Shown here in pieces: positions 25,571 to 35,026 of a stretch of DNA of 64,000 nt. Numbering within the stretch: position 1 is the first letter of the stretch; every line of letters begins with the position of its first letter. The notes beneath the pieces were generated by a model, which saw nothing but the letters and a program-made list of their open reading frames with translations, made no database searches and was not told the origin of the DNA. Origin of the DNA: Prevotella sp. (GTDB taxonomy: Bacteria > Bacteroidota > Bacteroidia > Bacteroidales > Bacteroidaceae); assembly GCA_017449495.1 (NCBI GenBank), contig JAFTFO010000014.1, positions 62,001 through 126,000 of the forward strand. The letters are read 5' to 3'. The position numbers and the translations under genes are program-made.

Positions 25571-27057
25571 GGTGGGATGGGGTTCTGATCCTCTCCGTTG
25601 ACTTTCGAGCCTCTGATCTCTCCTCCGTCTATGGGCGCACGATTGCCCAGGCTCCTGTCTTCTGGATTCTCAAAACGAGTGTACTCCCCACGGAATGTCA
25701 GTAGCACGTCGCCAGTGGCACCCTTACGGTGCTTGGCAATGATGATCTGTGCCATGCCTCGCAGGTCGTGGCCGGCTTCATCCTGATAGATGTGGTAGTA
25801 TTCAGGACGGTGAACAAAGATCACCATATCCGCATCCTGCTCGATGGCTCCCGACTCACGGAGGTCGGAAAGCATCGGTCGTTTTCCTTCTATACCCTCT
25901 CGTCCCTCAACACCACGGTTCAACTGACTCAGTGCCAGGATGGGGATATCCAGTTCCTTGGCCAGTCCCTTCAGGGAGCGGGAGATGGTAGACACTTCCT
26001 CCTGTCTTGACGAGAATCGCATGCCGTTGGCATTCATCAGTTGCAGGTAGTCGATCATGATCAGTTTGACACCATGTTCGCGCACCAGCCTGCGAGCCTT
26101 TGTGCGCAGTTCAAACACCGAGAGTCCCGGCGTGTCGTCGACATACAGCGGTGCACCTAACAAGTTGTTGATATGCTTGTCGAGCCGGTCCCACTCGTCA
26201 CGTTGCAACTGTCCGTTCAGGATCTTCGAGCCCTGAATCTCACAGACATTGGAGATCAGACGGTTCACCAACTGCACATTCGACATTTCCAACGAGAAGA
26301 AAGCCATCGGCACATGAGAGTCTGCCGCGATATTCTTGGCCATCGACAAGGCAAAGGAGGTCTTACCCATGGCTGGGCGTCCGGCGATGATGACAAGGTC
26401 GGAGTTCTGCCAACCGCTGGTCATGTCGTCCAGTTTGTAATATCCCGTAGAGATACCCGTCAGGCCATCCGTGTTTGCAGCAGCGGCCTGAATGACTTTC
26501 AGAGCCTGGTCGATGACGGGGTTTATCTGCGTGTAGTCCTTCTTCATGTTCCGCTGCGACAGTTCGAAGAGGGAACCCTCGGCCTCTTGCATCAGTTCTT
26601 CTACATCGACCGTCTCATCAAACGCCTTGGTCTGGATGACGCTTGAGAAAGAGATGAGTTGGCGGGCCAGTGACTTCTGGGCAATAATCTGGGCGTGATA
26701 CTCAATATTGGCAGAAGAGGCAACCTTAGAACTCAGTTCTGCGACATAGCCAGGACCTCCGACTTCCTCCAAGTGTCCGGATTTGGCCAGTTGTTCTGTT
26801 ACAGTCAGCACGTCTACAGGCCGTTCGTCCATATTCAGGTCACGGATGGCCGTATAGATCATCTGATGCCGGGGATCGTAGAAACTGTCGGGATGAAGCA
26901 GTTCACAGACAATGGCATAGGCATCCTTATCAATCATCAGGGCACCCAGCACGGCATTCTCCACCTCTAATGCTTGTGGTGGCAGATGGCCATAGGTGTT
27001 GTCAACTGCCATCTGACGACGTTGTCTCTTACGATTATTATTCTCTTGTTCGGGCAT
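25543..27057 (-). CDS. dnaB: Replicative DNA helicase DnaB
   Basis: Hexameric helicase that unwinds DNA at the fork. The 504-aa protein has the N-terminal primase-interacting domain (VLGALMIDKDAYAIV), a linker, and a RecA-like ATPase with Walker A GRPAMGKTSF. Further motifs are MIDYLQLM, LSQLNRGVE and FVHRPEYY. The tail ends PIDNGPLPF, and a degenerate second copy lies beyond the stop. It follows rarA by 31 bp on the same strand, so both are probably one transcript. Confidence 0.96.
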   Translation of the reverse strand: MPEQENNNRKRQRRQMAVDNTYGHLPPQALEVENAVLGALMIDKDAYAIVCELLHPDSFYDPRHQMIYTAIRDLNMDERPVDVLTVTEQLAKSGHLEEVGGPGYVAELSSKVASSANIEYHAQIIAQKSLARQLISFSSVIQTKAFDETVDVEELMQEAEGSLFELSQRNMKKDYTQINPVIDQALKVIQAAAANTDGLTGISTGYYKLDDMTSGWQNSDLVIIAGRPAMGKTSFALSMAKNIAADSHVPMAFFSLEMSNVQLVNRLISNVCEIQGSKILNGQLQRDEWDRLDKHINNLLGAPLYVDDTPGLSVFELRTKARRLVREHGVKLIMIDYLQLMNANGMRFSSRQEEVSTISRSLKGLAKELDIPILALSQLNRGVEGREGIEGKRPMLSDLRESGAIEQDADMVIFVHRPEYYHIYQDEAGHDLRGMAQIIIAKHRKGATGDVLLTFRGEYTRFENPEDRSLGNRAPIDGGEIRGSKVNGEDQNPIPPIDNGPLPF

Positions 27058-27088
27058 ATTGAATCTTTTTTCTCTTAACTCTTAATGA

Positions 27089-28363
27089 TTAATCCTCATA
27101 TCTCTTTCCCCAGTAGTTGACCATCCGCTGGTACAATTTTTCTTCCGTGGGGTTGTGCTGTCCATGCCAGAGTCGTTCGTTGACCAAGGCATCGGGCAGA
27201 TACTGCTGTGGGGTGAAATGTCCCGGATAGTCGTGGGGATACATATAGCCATCATGATATCCGAGATCCTTCATCAACTGTGTAGGAGCATTCCGGATGG
27301 GCAGTGGCACGGGCTGATTGCCAGTCTGTCTAACTAATTGCAGGGCAGCGTCCACCCCTAAATAGGCACTGTTACTCTTTGGCGAAGTAGCCAGATAGAC
27401 TGTCGCTTCTGCCAAGGGTATCCGTCCTTCTGGCCATCCTATTTTCATGACAGCATCGAAGGCGGCATTCGCGAGAAGGAGGGCATTGGGATTCGCCAGA
27501 CCGATATCCTCGGCAGCACTGATGACAAGCCGACGGGCAATGAACTGCGGGTCTTCCCCACCCTCAATCATCCTGGCGAGCCAATAAAGGGCTGCGTCAG
27601 GGTCAGAGCCCCGGATGCTCTTGATAAAGGCCGAAATAATGTCGTAGTGCATCTCACCATCTTTGTCGTATGCCAAAGGGTTCTGTTGCAGTCGCTTGAC
27701 GACAACTTCATCCGTAATCTGTACTTCATCTGATGATTCAGACTCAACGACCAATTCCAAGATATTCAGCAATTTACGGGCATCGCCGCCACTGTATCTC
27801 AGTAAGGCGCCTGTCTCCTTCAACTCAATGTTCCGCTCTTTCAGAATACAGTCTGTATGAATAGCCCTGTCGAGTAGTTTCAGGAGGTCTTCTTTCTCTA
27901 AAGATTTCAGAATATAAAGTTGACATCTGGACAACAAAGGACGAATGACCTCAAAGGAAGGATTCTCGGTCGTAGCACCAATCAGCGTCACAATACCTTT
28001 CTCTACAGCCCCCAGCAGGGAATCCTGTTGTGATTTGGAGAATCGGTGTATCTCGTCGATGAAAAGAATCGGCGAGGCTTCGTTGAAGAAGCGGCCTTTC
28101 TGAGCCTTCTCAATGACATCCCTGACATCCTTGACCCCACTCGTCACGGCCGACAAGGTATAGAACGGTGTCTCCAGTCTATGGGCGATGATCTGGGCAA
28201 GAGTGGTCTTGCCTACACCCGGAGGTCCCCACAGGATAAACGAAGAAATACGTCCTGCTTCGATCATCTTCCGCAGGACGGCTCCCTCGCCCACCAAGTG
28301 TTGTTGTCCGATATAGTCGTCTAATGTGCGAGGACGGAGTCTTTCAGCCAGTGGTTGTGCCAT
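27089..28363 (-). CDS. rarA: Replication-associated recombination AAA ATPase RarA
   Basis: MgsA/RarA family ATPase acting at stalled forks. I chose ATG at 28363 (MAQPLAERLRPRTLDDYIGQ, 424 aa); a TTG further up lies in the promoter. Walker [12 protein letters not shown], Walker B LFIDEIHRF, sensor ATTENPSF and arginine-finger regions are present, and the C-terminal tetramerisation part ends in WGKRYED. The ATG lies 9 bases from a -7 box, so the mRNA is nearly leaderless. dnaB follows downstream. Confidence 0.94.
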   Translation of the reverse strand: MAQPLAERLRPRTLDDYIGQQHLVGEGAVLRKMIEAGRISSFILWGPPGVGKTTLAQIIAHRLETPFYTLSAVTSGVKDVRDVIEKAQKGRFFNEASPILFIDEIHRFSKSQQDSLLGAVEKGIVTLIGATTENPSFEVIRPLLSRCQLYILKSLEKEDLLKLLDRAIHTDCILKERNIELKETGALLRYSGGDARKLLNILELVVESESSDEVQITDEVVVKRLQQNPLAYDKDGEMHYDIISAFIKSIRGSDPDAALYWLARMIEGGEDPQFIARRLVISAAEDIGLANPNALLLANAAFDAVMKIGWPEGRIPLAEATVYLATSPKSNSAYLGVDAALQLVRQTGNQPVPLPIRNAPTQLMKDLGYHDGYMYPHDYPGHFTPQQYLPDALVNERLWHGQHNPTEEKLYQRMVNYWGKRYED

Positions 28364-28372
28364 TTCTGAGTG

Positions 28373-28403
28373 CAAAGTTAAAATAAAATGTTATAATCAC
28401 AAA
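28373..28403 (-). promoter_or_regulatory. Promoter of rarA-dnaB
   Basis: On the minus strand TTTG (28403-28400), a 19-base spacer and TAACTTTG (28380-28373) match the consensus. The start codon follows after 9 bases. Confidence 0.75.
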
Positions 28404-28443
28404 AAATATCATCAAAAAACTTGCTAATAAGAAAAAAAGTATA

Positions 28444-28451
28444 TACATTTG
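28444..28451 (+). promoter_or_regulatory. -7 box before the acidic unknown gene
   Basis: TACATTTG at 28444-28451 is preceded by CTTG at 28420-28423 with a 20-base spacer. The chosen ATG is 21 bases downstream. Confidence 0.6.
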
Positions 28452-28472
28452 CAGAAAAAAACAAGAGAATAT

Positions 28473-29306
28473 ATGGCAAGAACAAAGCAACAACAACCGG
28501 AAAGTAATCCGTCACTATCCATTAAAGCAGTCACGAAAAGCAGTGTGTGGGACATTCAGGAGAATGATGTGTTCCGTATGTGGGAGGCTGCTTCCAAGGA
28601 TGCAGAGGTCAAAGAGAATGTCAACCACTATCTGGACATCTTCAAGAGTGCCTTCCTGATCGAGGAGATAAAGGATGATGTCATGCTCGTGAAGAAGAGC
28701 TATGAGAAACGCGGTTACAAAGTAGCCCAGATCAAGTTTGATGAGAACATGAAGTTCGCATGGGCCATCAAGAAAAGACCGATCATGCGTGTGACAGACC
28801 TGACATACGAGAATATCCGCCACATCTCTGCAGCCAAGCTGATAGAGGTATTGGACCGAAATTTCGGCGGCGGCTGGGACTCTTTGTCTCAATCTATCCA
28901 AGATATTATCCTCAGTGGCTTTGATATTTCTACCACTACGCTTCCCAAAGACCGTCTCCACAAGAAAGGCGGTATGTATGAGAAGAAGGTGGAGGACGGC
29001 TTTGAAGTGCTCGAAGTGGAGAAAGGTGGCTGGGTTGAAGCCATCTTCGCCAAACTGAAGCCCGAACCTGAAAGGATTCGTATGAAGTTCTCGGACAGAC
29101 CTGATGAGGAAGGCGACGATGAAGATAATGAAGACGAAGACTACGAGGTGGAGGACAACTACAGTTCCCACGATGAGGAAGATGAGGAGGTGGAGGATCC
29201 CAATGACGATGAGATCACGGAGGACAACTACTCTACCATGATGGATCTCGGCAGTGATGACCCTGAGGACGAGGCTGCCAATCTGATTGATTTCTCGGAA
29301 GAATAA
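28473..29306 (+). CDS. Unknown protein with strongly acidic C-terminal tail
   Basis: 277 residues; I do not recognise the family. The ATG at 28473 (MARTKQQQPE) is preferred because the upstream TTG lies in the promoter box. Residues ~15-210 are mixed alpha/beta with a regular charge pattern (KSSVWDIQENDVFRMWEAAS; GYKVAQIKFDENMKFAWAIK). There is no signal peptide, TM segment or clear motif. From about residue 212 the tail is dominated by Asp and Glu (DDEDNEDEDYEVED and repeats) with two similar EDNYS units. Such tails can mimic DNA or hold basic partners; that is inference. It is divergent from rarA and sits 33 bp before hppA. Confidence 0.7.
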   Translation: MARTKQQQPESNPSLSIKAVTKSSVWDIQENDVFRMWEAASKDAEVKENVNHYLDIFKSAFLIEEIKDDVMLVKKSYEKRGYKVAQIKFDENMKFAWAIKKRPIMRVTDLTYENIRHISAAKLIEVLDRNFGGGWDSLSQSIQDIILSGFDISTTTLPKDRLHKKGGMYEKKVEDGFEVLEVEKGGWVEAIFAKLKPEPERIRMKFSDRPDEEGDDEDNEDEDYEVEDNYSSHDEEDEEVEDPNDDEITEDNYSTMMDLGSDDPEDEAANLIDFSEE

Positions 29307-29339
29307 TAAATTCATTCATAAACAACTAAAACCTATCAC

Positions 29340-31526
29340 ATGAACATTCCAGTAGTATTTTGGTTAGTGCCTATCGCATCGTTAGTGGCACTGGGAATGG
29401 CGTACTTCTTCTTCTGTCAGATGATGAAGGCCGATGAAGGAACGCCACGTATGAAAGAAATCGCACTCTATGTGCGTAATGGCGCTATGGCCTACCTGAA
29501 GCAGCAGTACAAGGTAGTGCTCATCGTGTTCATTGTCCTCTGTGCCCTCTTTGCCTTCATGGCTTACGGGCTGAATGTGCAGAACCCCTGGGTGCCCTTT
29601 GCATTCCTGACGGGAGGTTTCTTCTCCGGACTGGCCGGTTTCTTCGGCATGAAGACTGCCACCTATGCCTCTGCTCGTACAGCCAATGCAGCCCGTGAGA
29701 GTCTGGATGCAGGTCTGAAGATCGCCTTCCGCTCTGGTGCTGTGATGGGTCTCACAGTGGTAGGTCTCGGACTGCTCGACATTGCTATCTGGTTTGTTGT
29801 GCTGAACTATTTCGATGCCGACGGCCTTATCTCTATCACCACGACCATGCTGACTTTCGGTATGGGTGCTTCTACACAGGCTCTGTTTGCCCGTGTCGGT
29901 GGTGGTATTTATACCAAAGCCGCTGACGTAGGTGCTGACATCGTTGGTAAGGTCGAGGCCGATATTCCCGAGGACGATCCACGTAACCCTGCTACTATTG
30001 CAGACAATGTGGGTGACAACGTGGGTGACGTGGCTGGTATGGGTGCCGACCTCTATGAGAGTTACTGCGGTTCTATTCTTTCCACAGCAGCCTTAGGTGC
30101 TGCCGCCTTCAGTGTGGCTGGTCTTGAGGTTCAACTCAAGGCTGTCATCGCCCCGATGTTGATTGCCGCTGTGGGTGTGTTTCTCTCTCTGCTCGGCATT
30201 TTCCTCGTCCGCACGAAGGAAAGCGCCACGATGAAGGATCTGCTCCGTTCCCTGTCGTTAGGAACGAATGTCAGTGCCATCCTCATCGCTATTGCCACCT
30301 TCGCCATCCTTTACCTCCTGGGTGTTGAGAACTGGCTCGGTCTCTCCTTCTCTGTCATCAGCGGTCTTGCTGCCGGTGTGATCATCGGACAGGCTACCGA
30401 GTATTATACATCGCACTCTTATAAACCAACCCAGAAGATCTCTGAGGCAGGACAGACAGGTGCTGCCACTGTGATTATCAAGGGTATTGGTACAGGAATG
30501 ATTTCCACTTGTATTCCAGTCATCACGATTGGTGTGGCCATCATGCTCAGCTATCTCTGTGCCAATGGCTTCGACCTCTCGATGACCTCTACCTCTTTGG
30601 CTCATGGTCTCTATGGTATTGGTATTGCTGCTGTGGGTATGCTCTCCACACTCGGCATCACTCTGGCTACCGACGCCTACGGACCTATTGCCGACAATGC
30701 TGGTGGTAATGCAGAGATGTCGCAGTTGGGTGAGGAGGTACGCCATCGTACCGATGCCCTCGATGCCCTCGGCAATACGACTGCCGCAACGGGTAAGGGC
30801 TTCGCCATCGGCTCTGCCGCCCTCACTGCCTTGGCTCTGCTGGCTTCTTATATCGAGGAAATCAAGATTGCGCTTGCCCGTGCCGGACAGACATTGACAG
30901 ACGTGGCAGGCAACGTGATCTCTGCTACTGATGCTACCATCCCCGACTTCATGAACTACTATCAGGTGAACCTGATGAACCCGAAGGTGCTCGTTGGTGC
31001 TTTCATCGGAGCCATGGCTGCTTTCCTCTTCTGCGGTATGACGATGGAGGCCGTAGGCCGTGCTGCAGAGAAGATGGTACAGGAGGTGCGCCGTCAGTTC
31101 CGTGAGATTGCCGGAATCCTCGAGGGAACAGGCACGCCCGACTATGGTCGTTGTGTAGAGATCTCCACCCGTGCCGCTCAGCACGAGATGATTATCCCGT
31201 CTGTTCTGGCCATCGTGATTCCCATCCTCGTGGGTATCATCTTAGGTGTGGCAGGTGTTCTCGGACTGCTGGTAGGCGGTCTGGCTGGTGGCTTCACCCT
31301 GGCTGTGTTCATGGCCAATGCCGGTGGTGCCTGGGACAATGCCAAGAAGAATATCGAGGAAGGTAACTTCGGTGGCAAGGGCTCTTTTGCCCATAAGGCT
31401 TGTATCGTAGGCGACACCGTCGGCGATCCTTTCAAGGACACGTCTGGCCCGTCTCTGAACATCCTGATCAAACTGATGTCGATGGTATCAATTGTAATGG
31501 CCGGTCTGACCGTTGCATTCTCATAA
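29340..31526 (+). CDS. hppA: Membrane-bound pyrophosphatase, K+-dependent type
   Basis: Integral membrane enzyme that hydrolyses pyrophosphate and pumps H+ and/or Na+. The 728-aa protein with about 16 TM segments has the catalytic loops GADLVGK-like (GADIVGKVEADIPEDDPRNP), DNVGDNVGDVAGMGADLYES and the third acidic loop GDTVGDPFKDTSGPS. The stretch GNTTAATGKG has Ala where K+-independent enzymes have Lys, which points to the K+-dependent class. Related Bacteroides enzymes pump Na+ as well as H+; ion choice cannot be read here. The phosphatase gene follows within 22 bp. Confidence 0.95.
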   Translation: MNIPVVFWLVPIASLVALGMAYFFFCQMMKADEGTPRMKEIALYVRNGAMAYLKQQYKVVLIVFIVLCALFAFMAYGLNVQNPWVPFAFLTGGFFSGLAGFFGMKTATYASARTANAARESLDAGLKIAFRSGAVMGLTVVGLGLLDIAIWFVVLNYFDADGLISITTTMLTFGMGASTQALFARVGGGIYTKAADVGADIVGKVEADIPEDDPRNPATIADNVGDNVGDVAGMGADLYESYCGSILSTAALGAAAFSVAGLEVQLKAVIAPMLIAAVGVFLSLLGIFLVRTKESATMKDLLRSLSLGTNVSAILIAIATFAILYLLGVENWLGLSFSVISGLAAGVIIGQATEYYTSHSYKPTQKISEAGQTGAATVIIKGIGTGMISTCIPVITIGVAIMLSYLCANGFDLSMTSTSLAHGLYGIGIAAVGMLSTLGITLATDAYGPIADNAGGNAEMSQLGEEVRHRTDALDALGNTTAATGKGFAIGSAALTALALLASYIEEIKIALARAGQTLTDVAGNVISATDATIPDFMNYYQVNLMNPKVLVGAFIGAMAAFLFCGMTMEAVGRAAEKMVQEVRRQFREIAGILEGTGTPDYGRCVEISTRAAQHEMIIPSVLAIVIPILVGIILGVAGVLGLLVGGLAGGFTLAVFMANAGGAWDNAKKNIEEGNFGGKGSFAHKACIVGDTVGDPFKDTSGPSLNILIKLMSMVSIVMAGLTVAFS

Positions 31527-31548
31527 TAACAATATGTATAAGGAAACA

Positions 31549-33033
31549 ATGAGATTTATCTATTCGTTGGTTATCGCAGCATTTTGCTGCGGTAACCTTC
31601 ATGCTCAGGCAATACCTGATGCAGGACGATTCCTCCCTGGTCCCCCTGCGGAAACTTCTGTAGACTATATCAAGGACTATCTACAGTATGCCTGGGGAAA
31701 GACCATGAGAAGCACAGAACTTGGAACACAGGCAAAGAACGACTTCAACGCCAAGGCTCCTTACTATCTGAATGCTTTCTCGCAGGCCATTGGTGTCACA
31801 CTGTCCAATACCGAGACCCCCTATATCGCAGAACTCTTTGAGTACTGCATGGAATACGGAAACAAGAGCATCAAACAGGCCAAGAGTTCTTTCTCTTATT
31901 TCAGACGTCCCTATGTGCGTTTCGATGAAGAATCGCTCATTCCTGACCAACAGGGTGATTACACCTACGAGAGCTCCTTCCCGTCCCGTGAGGCCCTGAT
32001 GGGCTGGATGTATGCGTTGCTGCTCTCGGAGATTTGTCCGGACAAGCAAGACAATATCCTGTCGTGTGGCTATCAGTTTGGTCAGGCCTCTGTGGTGACA
32101 GGCTATCACTGGGACAGCGATGTATTGGCTGCTCGTCTGTTGGCAAGTGCCCTTGTGGTTCGTCTGCACGACCACACAGGCGTCAATGCAATGATCAACT
32201 CAGCCAAGGCAGAATACGCCAAGGTGTCGGGTGTGACTTATGTCAGTCCTTCGTTGACAGAAGAGAATCAGTACTACAGCAACGATCAGTTGCCGGATGC
32301 CGTCAATTATCTGCCTGCTCCGCCAGATACAGTCTCGGCCTTTGCTGCCACCGACCTGAACAAGTTCATCGAAGGCAAGAACATCCGTCCGACAGACGAA
32401 GGTCAGACTGCCATCGACGACGTGAACAATGATCTGGACTATCTCTTGCAGATATTCTCATCGGCCTTCGGCAGGACGCTCTCATCCACGACGACGCCGG
32501 AACTGTACAAACTGTGTGAGAACATGTATTATCTGGGCGATGGTGCCACCCGCAGTTGTAAGAACTACTATATGCGCCCTCGTCCCTATAAGCAGTTGAA
32601 CGAGGCGACTGCCTATCCGCCAGCAGAGAACATTGAGAAGAATATCGGTGCCTATCCCTCTGGTCATGCATCAACGGGTTGGCTGTATGCTTTGGTATTG
32701 GCAGAACTCAATCCCGATGCAGAAGAAGACTTGTTGGCCCGTGCCTACCAGTATGGTCAGGGACGTGTCATCACTGGCTATCATTGGCAGAGTGATGTGG
32801 ATGCTGGACGCTTAGTGGGTTCTGCCGTCTATGCCCGTCTGCACAACAGCGAGGAGTTCCTTAAGCAGTTTGAGATTGTCAAGAAAGAACTGGATGGCAC
32901 ATTGGGTGTGCGTTCAGTAACAGCCGATCAGGCTGACGATGCTGCTGTCTACACCATTGGTGGTGTGAGGATGTTGGGTGAACCGTCTCAGAAAGGCGTG
33001 TATATCCAAGACAACAAGAAAGTGTTACGCTGA
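31549..33033 (+). CDS. Tandem-duplicated class A-type (PAP2) acid phosphatase, exported
   Basis: 494-aa exported protein made of two PAP2/PhoN-like domains. ATG at 31549 follows AAGGA and gives a signal peptide (MRFIYSLVIAAFCCGNLHAQ). The second domain (nt ~32340-32890) keeps K-x6-RP (KNYYMRPRP), PSGH (32656-32667) and GYHWQSDVDAGR, so it should be active. The first has RRP and GYHWDSDVLAAR, but PSGH is replaced by PSRE (31981-31992), which loses a catalytic His. The end (GVYIQDNKKVLR) resembles the sorting tails of the other secreted proteins. The M15 peptidase starts in its stop codon. Placement after hppA suggests phosphate-linked functions, which is inference. Confidence 0.85.
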   Translation: MRFIYSLVIAAFCCGNLHAQAIPDAGRFLPGPPAETSVDYIKDYLQYAWGKTMRSTELGTQAKNDFNAKAPYYLNAFSQAIGVTLSNTETPYIAELFEYCMEYGNKSIKQAKSSFSYFRRPYVRFDEESLIPDQQGDYTYESSFPSREALMGWMYALLLSEICPDKQDNILSCGYQFGQASVVTGYHWDSDVLAARLLASALVVRLHDHTGVNAMINSAKAEYAKVSGVTYVSPSLTEENQYYSNDQLPDAVNYLPAPPDTVSAFAATDLNKFIEGKNIRPTDEGQTAIDDVNNDLDYLLQIFSSAFGRTLSSTTTPELYKLCENMYYLGDGATRSCKNYYMRPRPYKQLNEATAYPPAENIEKNIGAYPSGHASTGWLYALVLAELNPDAEEDLLARAYQYGQGRVITGYHWQSDVDAGRLVGSAVYARLHNSEEFLKQFEIVKKELDGTLGVRSVTADQADDAAVYTIGGVRMLGEPSQKGVYIQDNKKVLR

Positions 33034-33692
33034 TGAGAGTAGCACTATTATCGATGATATTGTTCTGGCTCTGTGGCATCTATCCTGCACAGAGCCAGGA
33101 TTTTTCTGCTGGTTTCTCTATTCAGGAAATTCCTGACACCATCTGGCAGAAGATGCAGGGGAAGACATGGCAGCCCAACGATGTCATCAGTCGCAGTGAT
33201 CTTCGCTATCTGCGAGTGATGCATTGGGATTACGACGGTCGTACGCACCAAGGGGAAATGGTTTGTAACCGCCTCATTGCCCAGAAACTGATAAGGATCT
33301 TTATGGAACTCTATCGTCAGCACTACCCTATCCAACGGATTCGTCTGGCTGATGAGTATGACGCTGACGACGAACGACAGATGCGCGACAATAACACCAG
33401 TTGCTTCTGTTTCCGTAGGGTTTCTGGTCGCAAACATCTTTCTTACCACGCCCGAGGTCTTGCCGTTGACATCAACCCGCTCTATAACCCCTACGTCAGG
33501 ACTGGTCAGAACGGTCAGCAAATAGTTGAGCCAGCGACGGCGGTGCCTTATTGTGATCGCAAGAAGGACTTCCGATACAAGATCGATAAAGGCGACCTAT
33601 GCTACAGGTTATTTCTGAAACACGGATTTACATGGGGAGGTTTGTGGCGGACCATGAAAGACTACCAGCATTTCGAATATCATGTGAAATAA
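33033..33692 (+). CDS. Exported M15-family peptidase (D-Ala-D-Ala carboxypeptidase-like)
   Basis: 219-aa exported zinc peptidase of the VanY/M15C kind, likely trimming peptidoglycan peptides. The signal peptide is MRVALLSMILFWLCGIYPAQS. Zinc and catalytic residues are visible in SYHARGLAVDINPLYNPY (His and Asp) and in YQHFEYH near the C-terminus, with the substrate-binding SCFCFRR region before them. TGATG overlap with the phosphatase stop suggests translational coupling. A strong hairpin follows. Confidence 0.85.
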   Translation: MRVALLSMILFWLCGIYPAQSQDFSAGFSIQEIPDTIWQKMQGKTWQPNDVISRSDLRYLRVMHWDYDGRTHQGEMVCNRLIAQKLIRIFMELYRQHYPIQRIRLADEYDADDERQMRDNNTSCFCFRRVSGRKHLSYHARGLAVDINPLYNPYVRTGQNGQQIVEPATAVPYCDRKKDFRYKIDKGDLCYRLFLKHGFTWGGLWRTMKDYQHFEYHVK

Positions 33693-33696
33693 AAGA

Positions 33697-33727
33697 AAGA
33701 GGCCCTTCTCGTGGAGAAAGGCCTCTT
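33697..33727. terminator. Bidirectional terminator between M15 peptidase and DUF1015 genes
   Basis: AAGAGGCC (33697-33704) pairs with GGCCTCTT (33720-33727), with CCTTTTT after it on the plus strand and an A-rich left flank for the other strand. Confidence 0.8.
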
Positions 33728-33732
33728 CCTTT

Positions 33733-34980
33733 TTAACTCAGCTTGTGGATCACAAGGCCTGAGCGCAGTTTCGGCTCAAACCACGTTGCCTTGGGCGGCA
33801 TGATCTTTCCCGAGTCAGCAATGTCCATAATCTGCTGCATTGATACGGGATAGAGTGCCAGGGCAGCACGCATCTCACCAGAGTCTACACGACGCTTCAA
33901 CTCACCAAGGCCACGAAGGCCTCCCACGAAGTCGATACGCTGTGAAGAGCGCAGGTCGCCGATATTCAGGATATCATCGAGAATCAGACGGCTGGAGATA
34001 TCCACGTCGAGCACGCCGATGGGATCATTATTGTCGTAGGTGCCCTCTTTCGCCTTCAGGCTATACCAGTGCTGATCCAGATACAGCGAGAACTCATGCA
34101 ACTGCTGAGGCTTGTAGATGTCTGTACCTTTGTCCTCTACGATGAAGTTCACCTGCAACGAAGCCAAGAACTCATCTGATGACATGCCATTCAGATCCTT
34201 CACCACCCGGTTGTAGTCGAGGATCGTCAGCTGTGAGGCTTGGAAACAAACAGCCATGAAGAAGTTATACTCCTCCGTGCCATTGTGGTTGGGGTTTTGC
34301 TTCTGCTTCTCTGCTCCTACGAGGGCAGCGGCTGCTGAGCGGTGATGGCCGTCAGCGATATAGAGCGACGGCATCTTGGCAAACTCATTGGTTATCGTCT
34401 GCATATCCTGATCGTCGCTGATCACCCAGAACTGATGATGGAATCCGTCGATGGGTGCAATGAAGTCGTACTCTGTCTCCGTGGCAGCATAGCGCATGAT
34501 CAGCTCGTTCAGCACGGCATTATCCGGATAGGCGAAGAAGACTGGCTCGATGTTCGCATTGTTCACACGGACGTGCTTCATACGATCTTCCTCCTTGTCA
34601 CGACGGGTCAACTCGTGCTTCTTGATGCGGCCAGCCATGTAGTCGTCGGTATGGGCACATACCACGAGACCATACTGGGTCTTACCCTGCATCGTCTGGG
34701 CATAAATATAATAATGTTCGCGCGAGTCCTGCACCAGCCACCCCTTGTCCTGGAACTTCTGGAAGTTCTCGGCAGCCTTCTCGTACACTCTGGGGTCGTA
34801 CTCCGAAGTGCCCACAGGGAAGTCTATCTCCGGCTTGATGATGTGATACAGACTCTTCTCGTTGTCGCCAGCCTCTGCCCTCGCCTCTTCTGAGTCGAGC
34901 ACGTCGTAGGGGCGGCTCTCTACTTGCTCCACCAACTCTTTCGGCGGGCGTATTCCTTTAAACGGTTTTACTATTGCCAT
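33733..34980 (-). CDS. DUF1015 family protein
   Basis: 415-aa cytoplasmic protein of the DUF1015 family, recognised by MAIVKPFKGIRPPKELVEQV, the YDVLDSEEAR region and YIADGHHRSAAAAL. Function is not established. In many Bacteroidetes, as I recall, the gene neighbours serC and serA, hinting at serine metabolism. Here it is 3 kb from them, separated by a GH5 gene on the other strand and the HIT gene. It follows the HIT gene on the same strand after a TTTTTTACC-type border repeat. Confidence 0.85.
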   Translation of the reverse strand: MAIVKPFKGIRPPKELVEQVESRPYDVLDSEEARAEAGDNEKSLYHIIKPEIDFPVGTSEYDPRVYEKAAENFQKFQDKGWLVQDSREHYYIYAQTMQGKTQYGLVVCAHTDDYMAGRIKKHELTRRDKEEDRMKHVRVNNANIEPVFFAYPDNAVLNELIMRYAATETEYDFIAPIDGFHHQFWVISDDQDMQTITNEFAKMPSLYIADGHHRSAAAALVGAEKQKQNPNHNGTEEYNFFMAVCFQASQLTILDYNRVVKDLNGMSSDEFLASLQVNFIVEDKGTDIYKPQQLHEFSLYLDQHWYSLKAKEGTYDNNDPIGVLDVDISSRLILDDILNIGDLRSSQRIDFVGGLRGLGELKRRVDSGEMRAALALYPVSMQQIMDIADSGKIMPPKATWFEPKLRSGLVIHKLS

Positions 34981-34982
34981 GA

Positions 34983-35026
34983 TTTATTTTTTACCTTTTT
35001 ACTTTTTTACCCCTTTACCTTTCAAA
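34983..35026 (-). repeat. A/G-rich border repeat between HIT and DUF1015 genes
   Basis: On the minus strand AAAGGTAAAGGGGTAAAAAA and GTAAAAAGGTAAAAAA run from the HIT stop to the DUF1015 start. This is the same family as the repeats near 11857 and 23744. Confidence 0.7.

Noticed and set aside
30258..31184. 308-codon minus-strand frame opposite hppA
   Set aside because: Antisense shadow rich in Ser, His and Gly; hppA motifs are fully conserved on the other strand.
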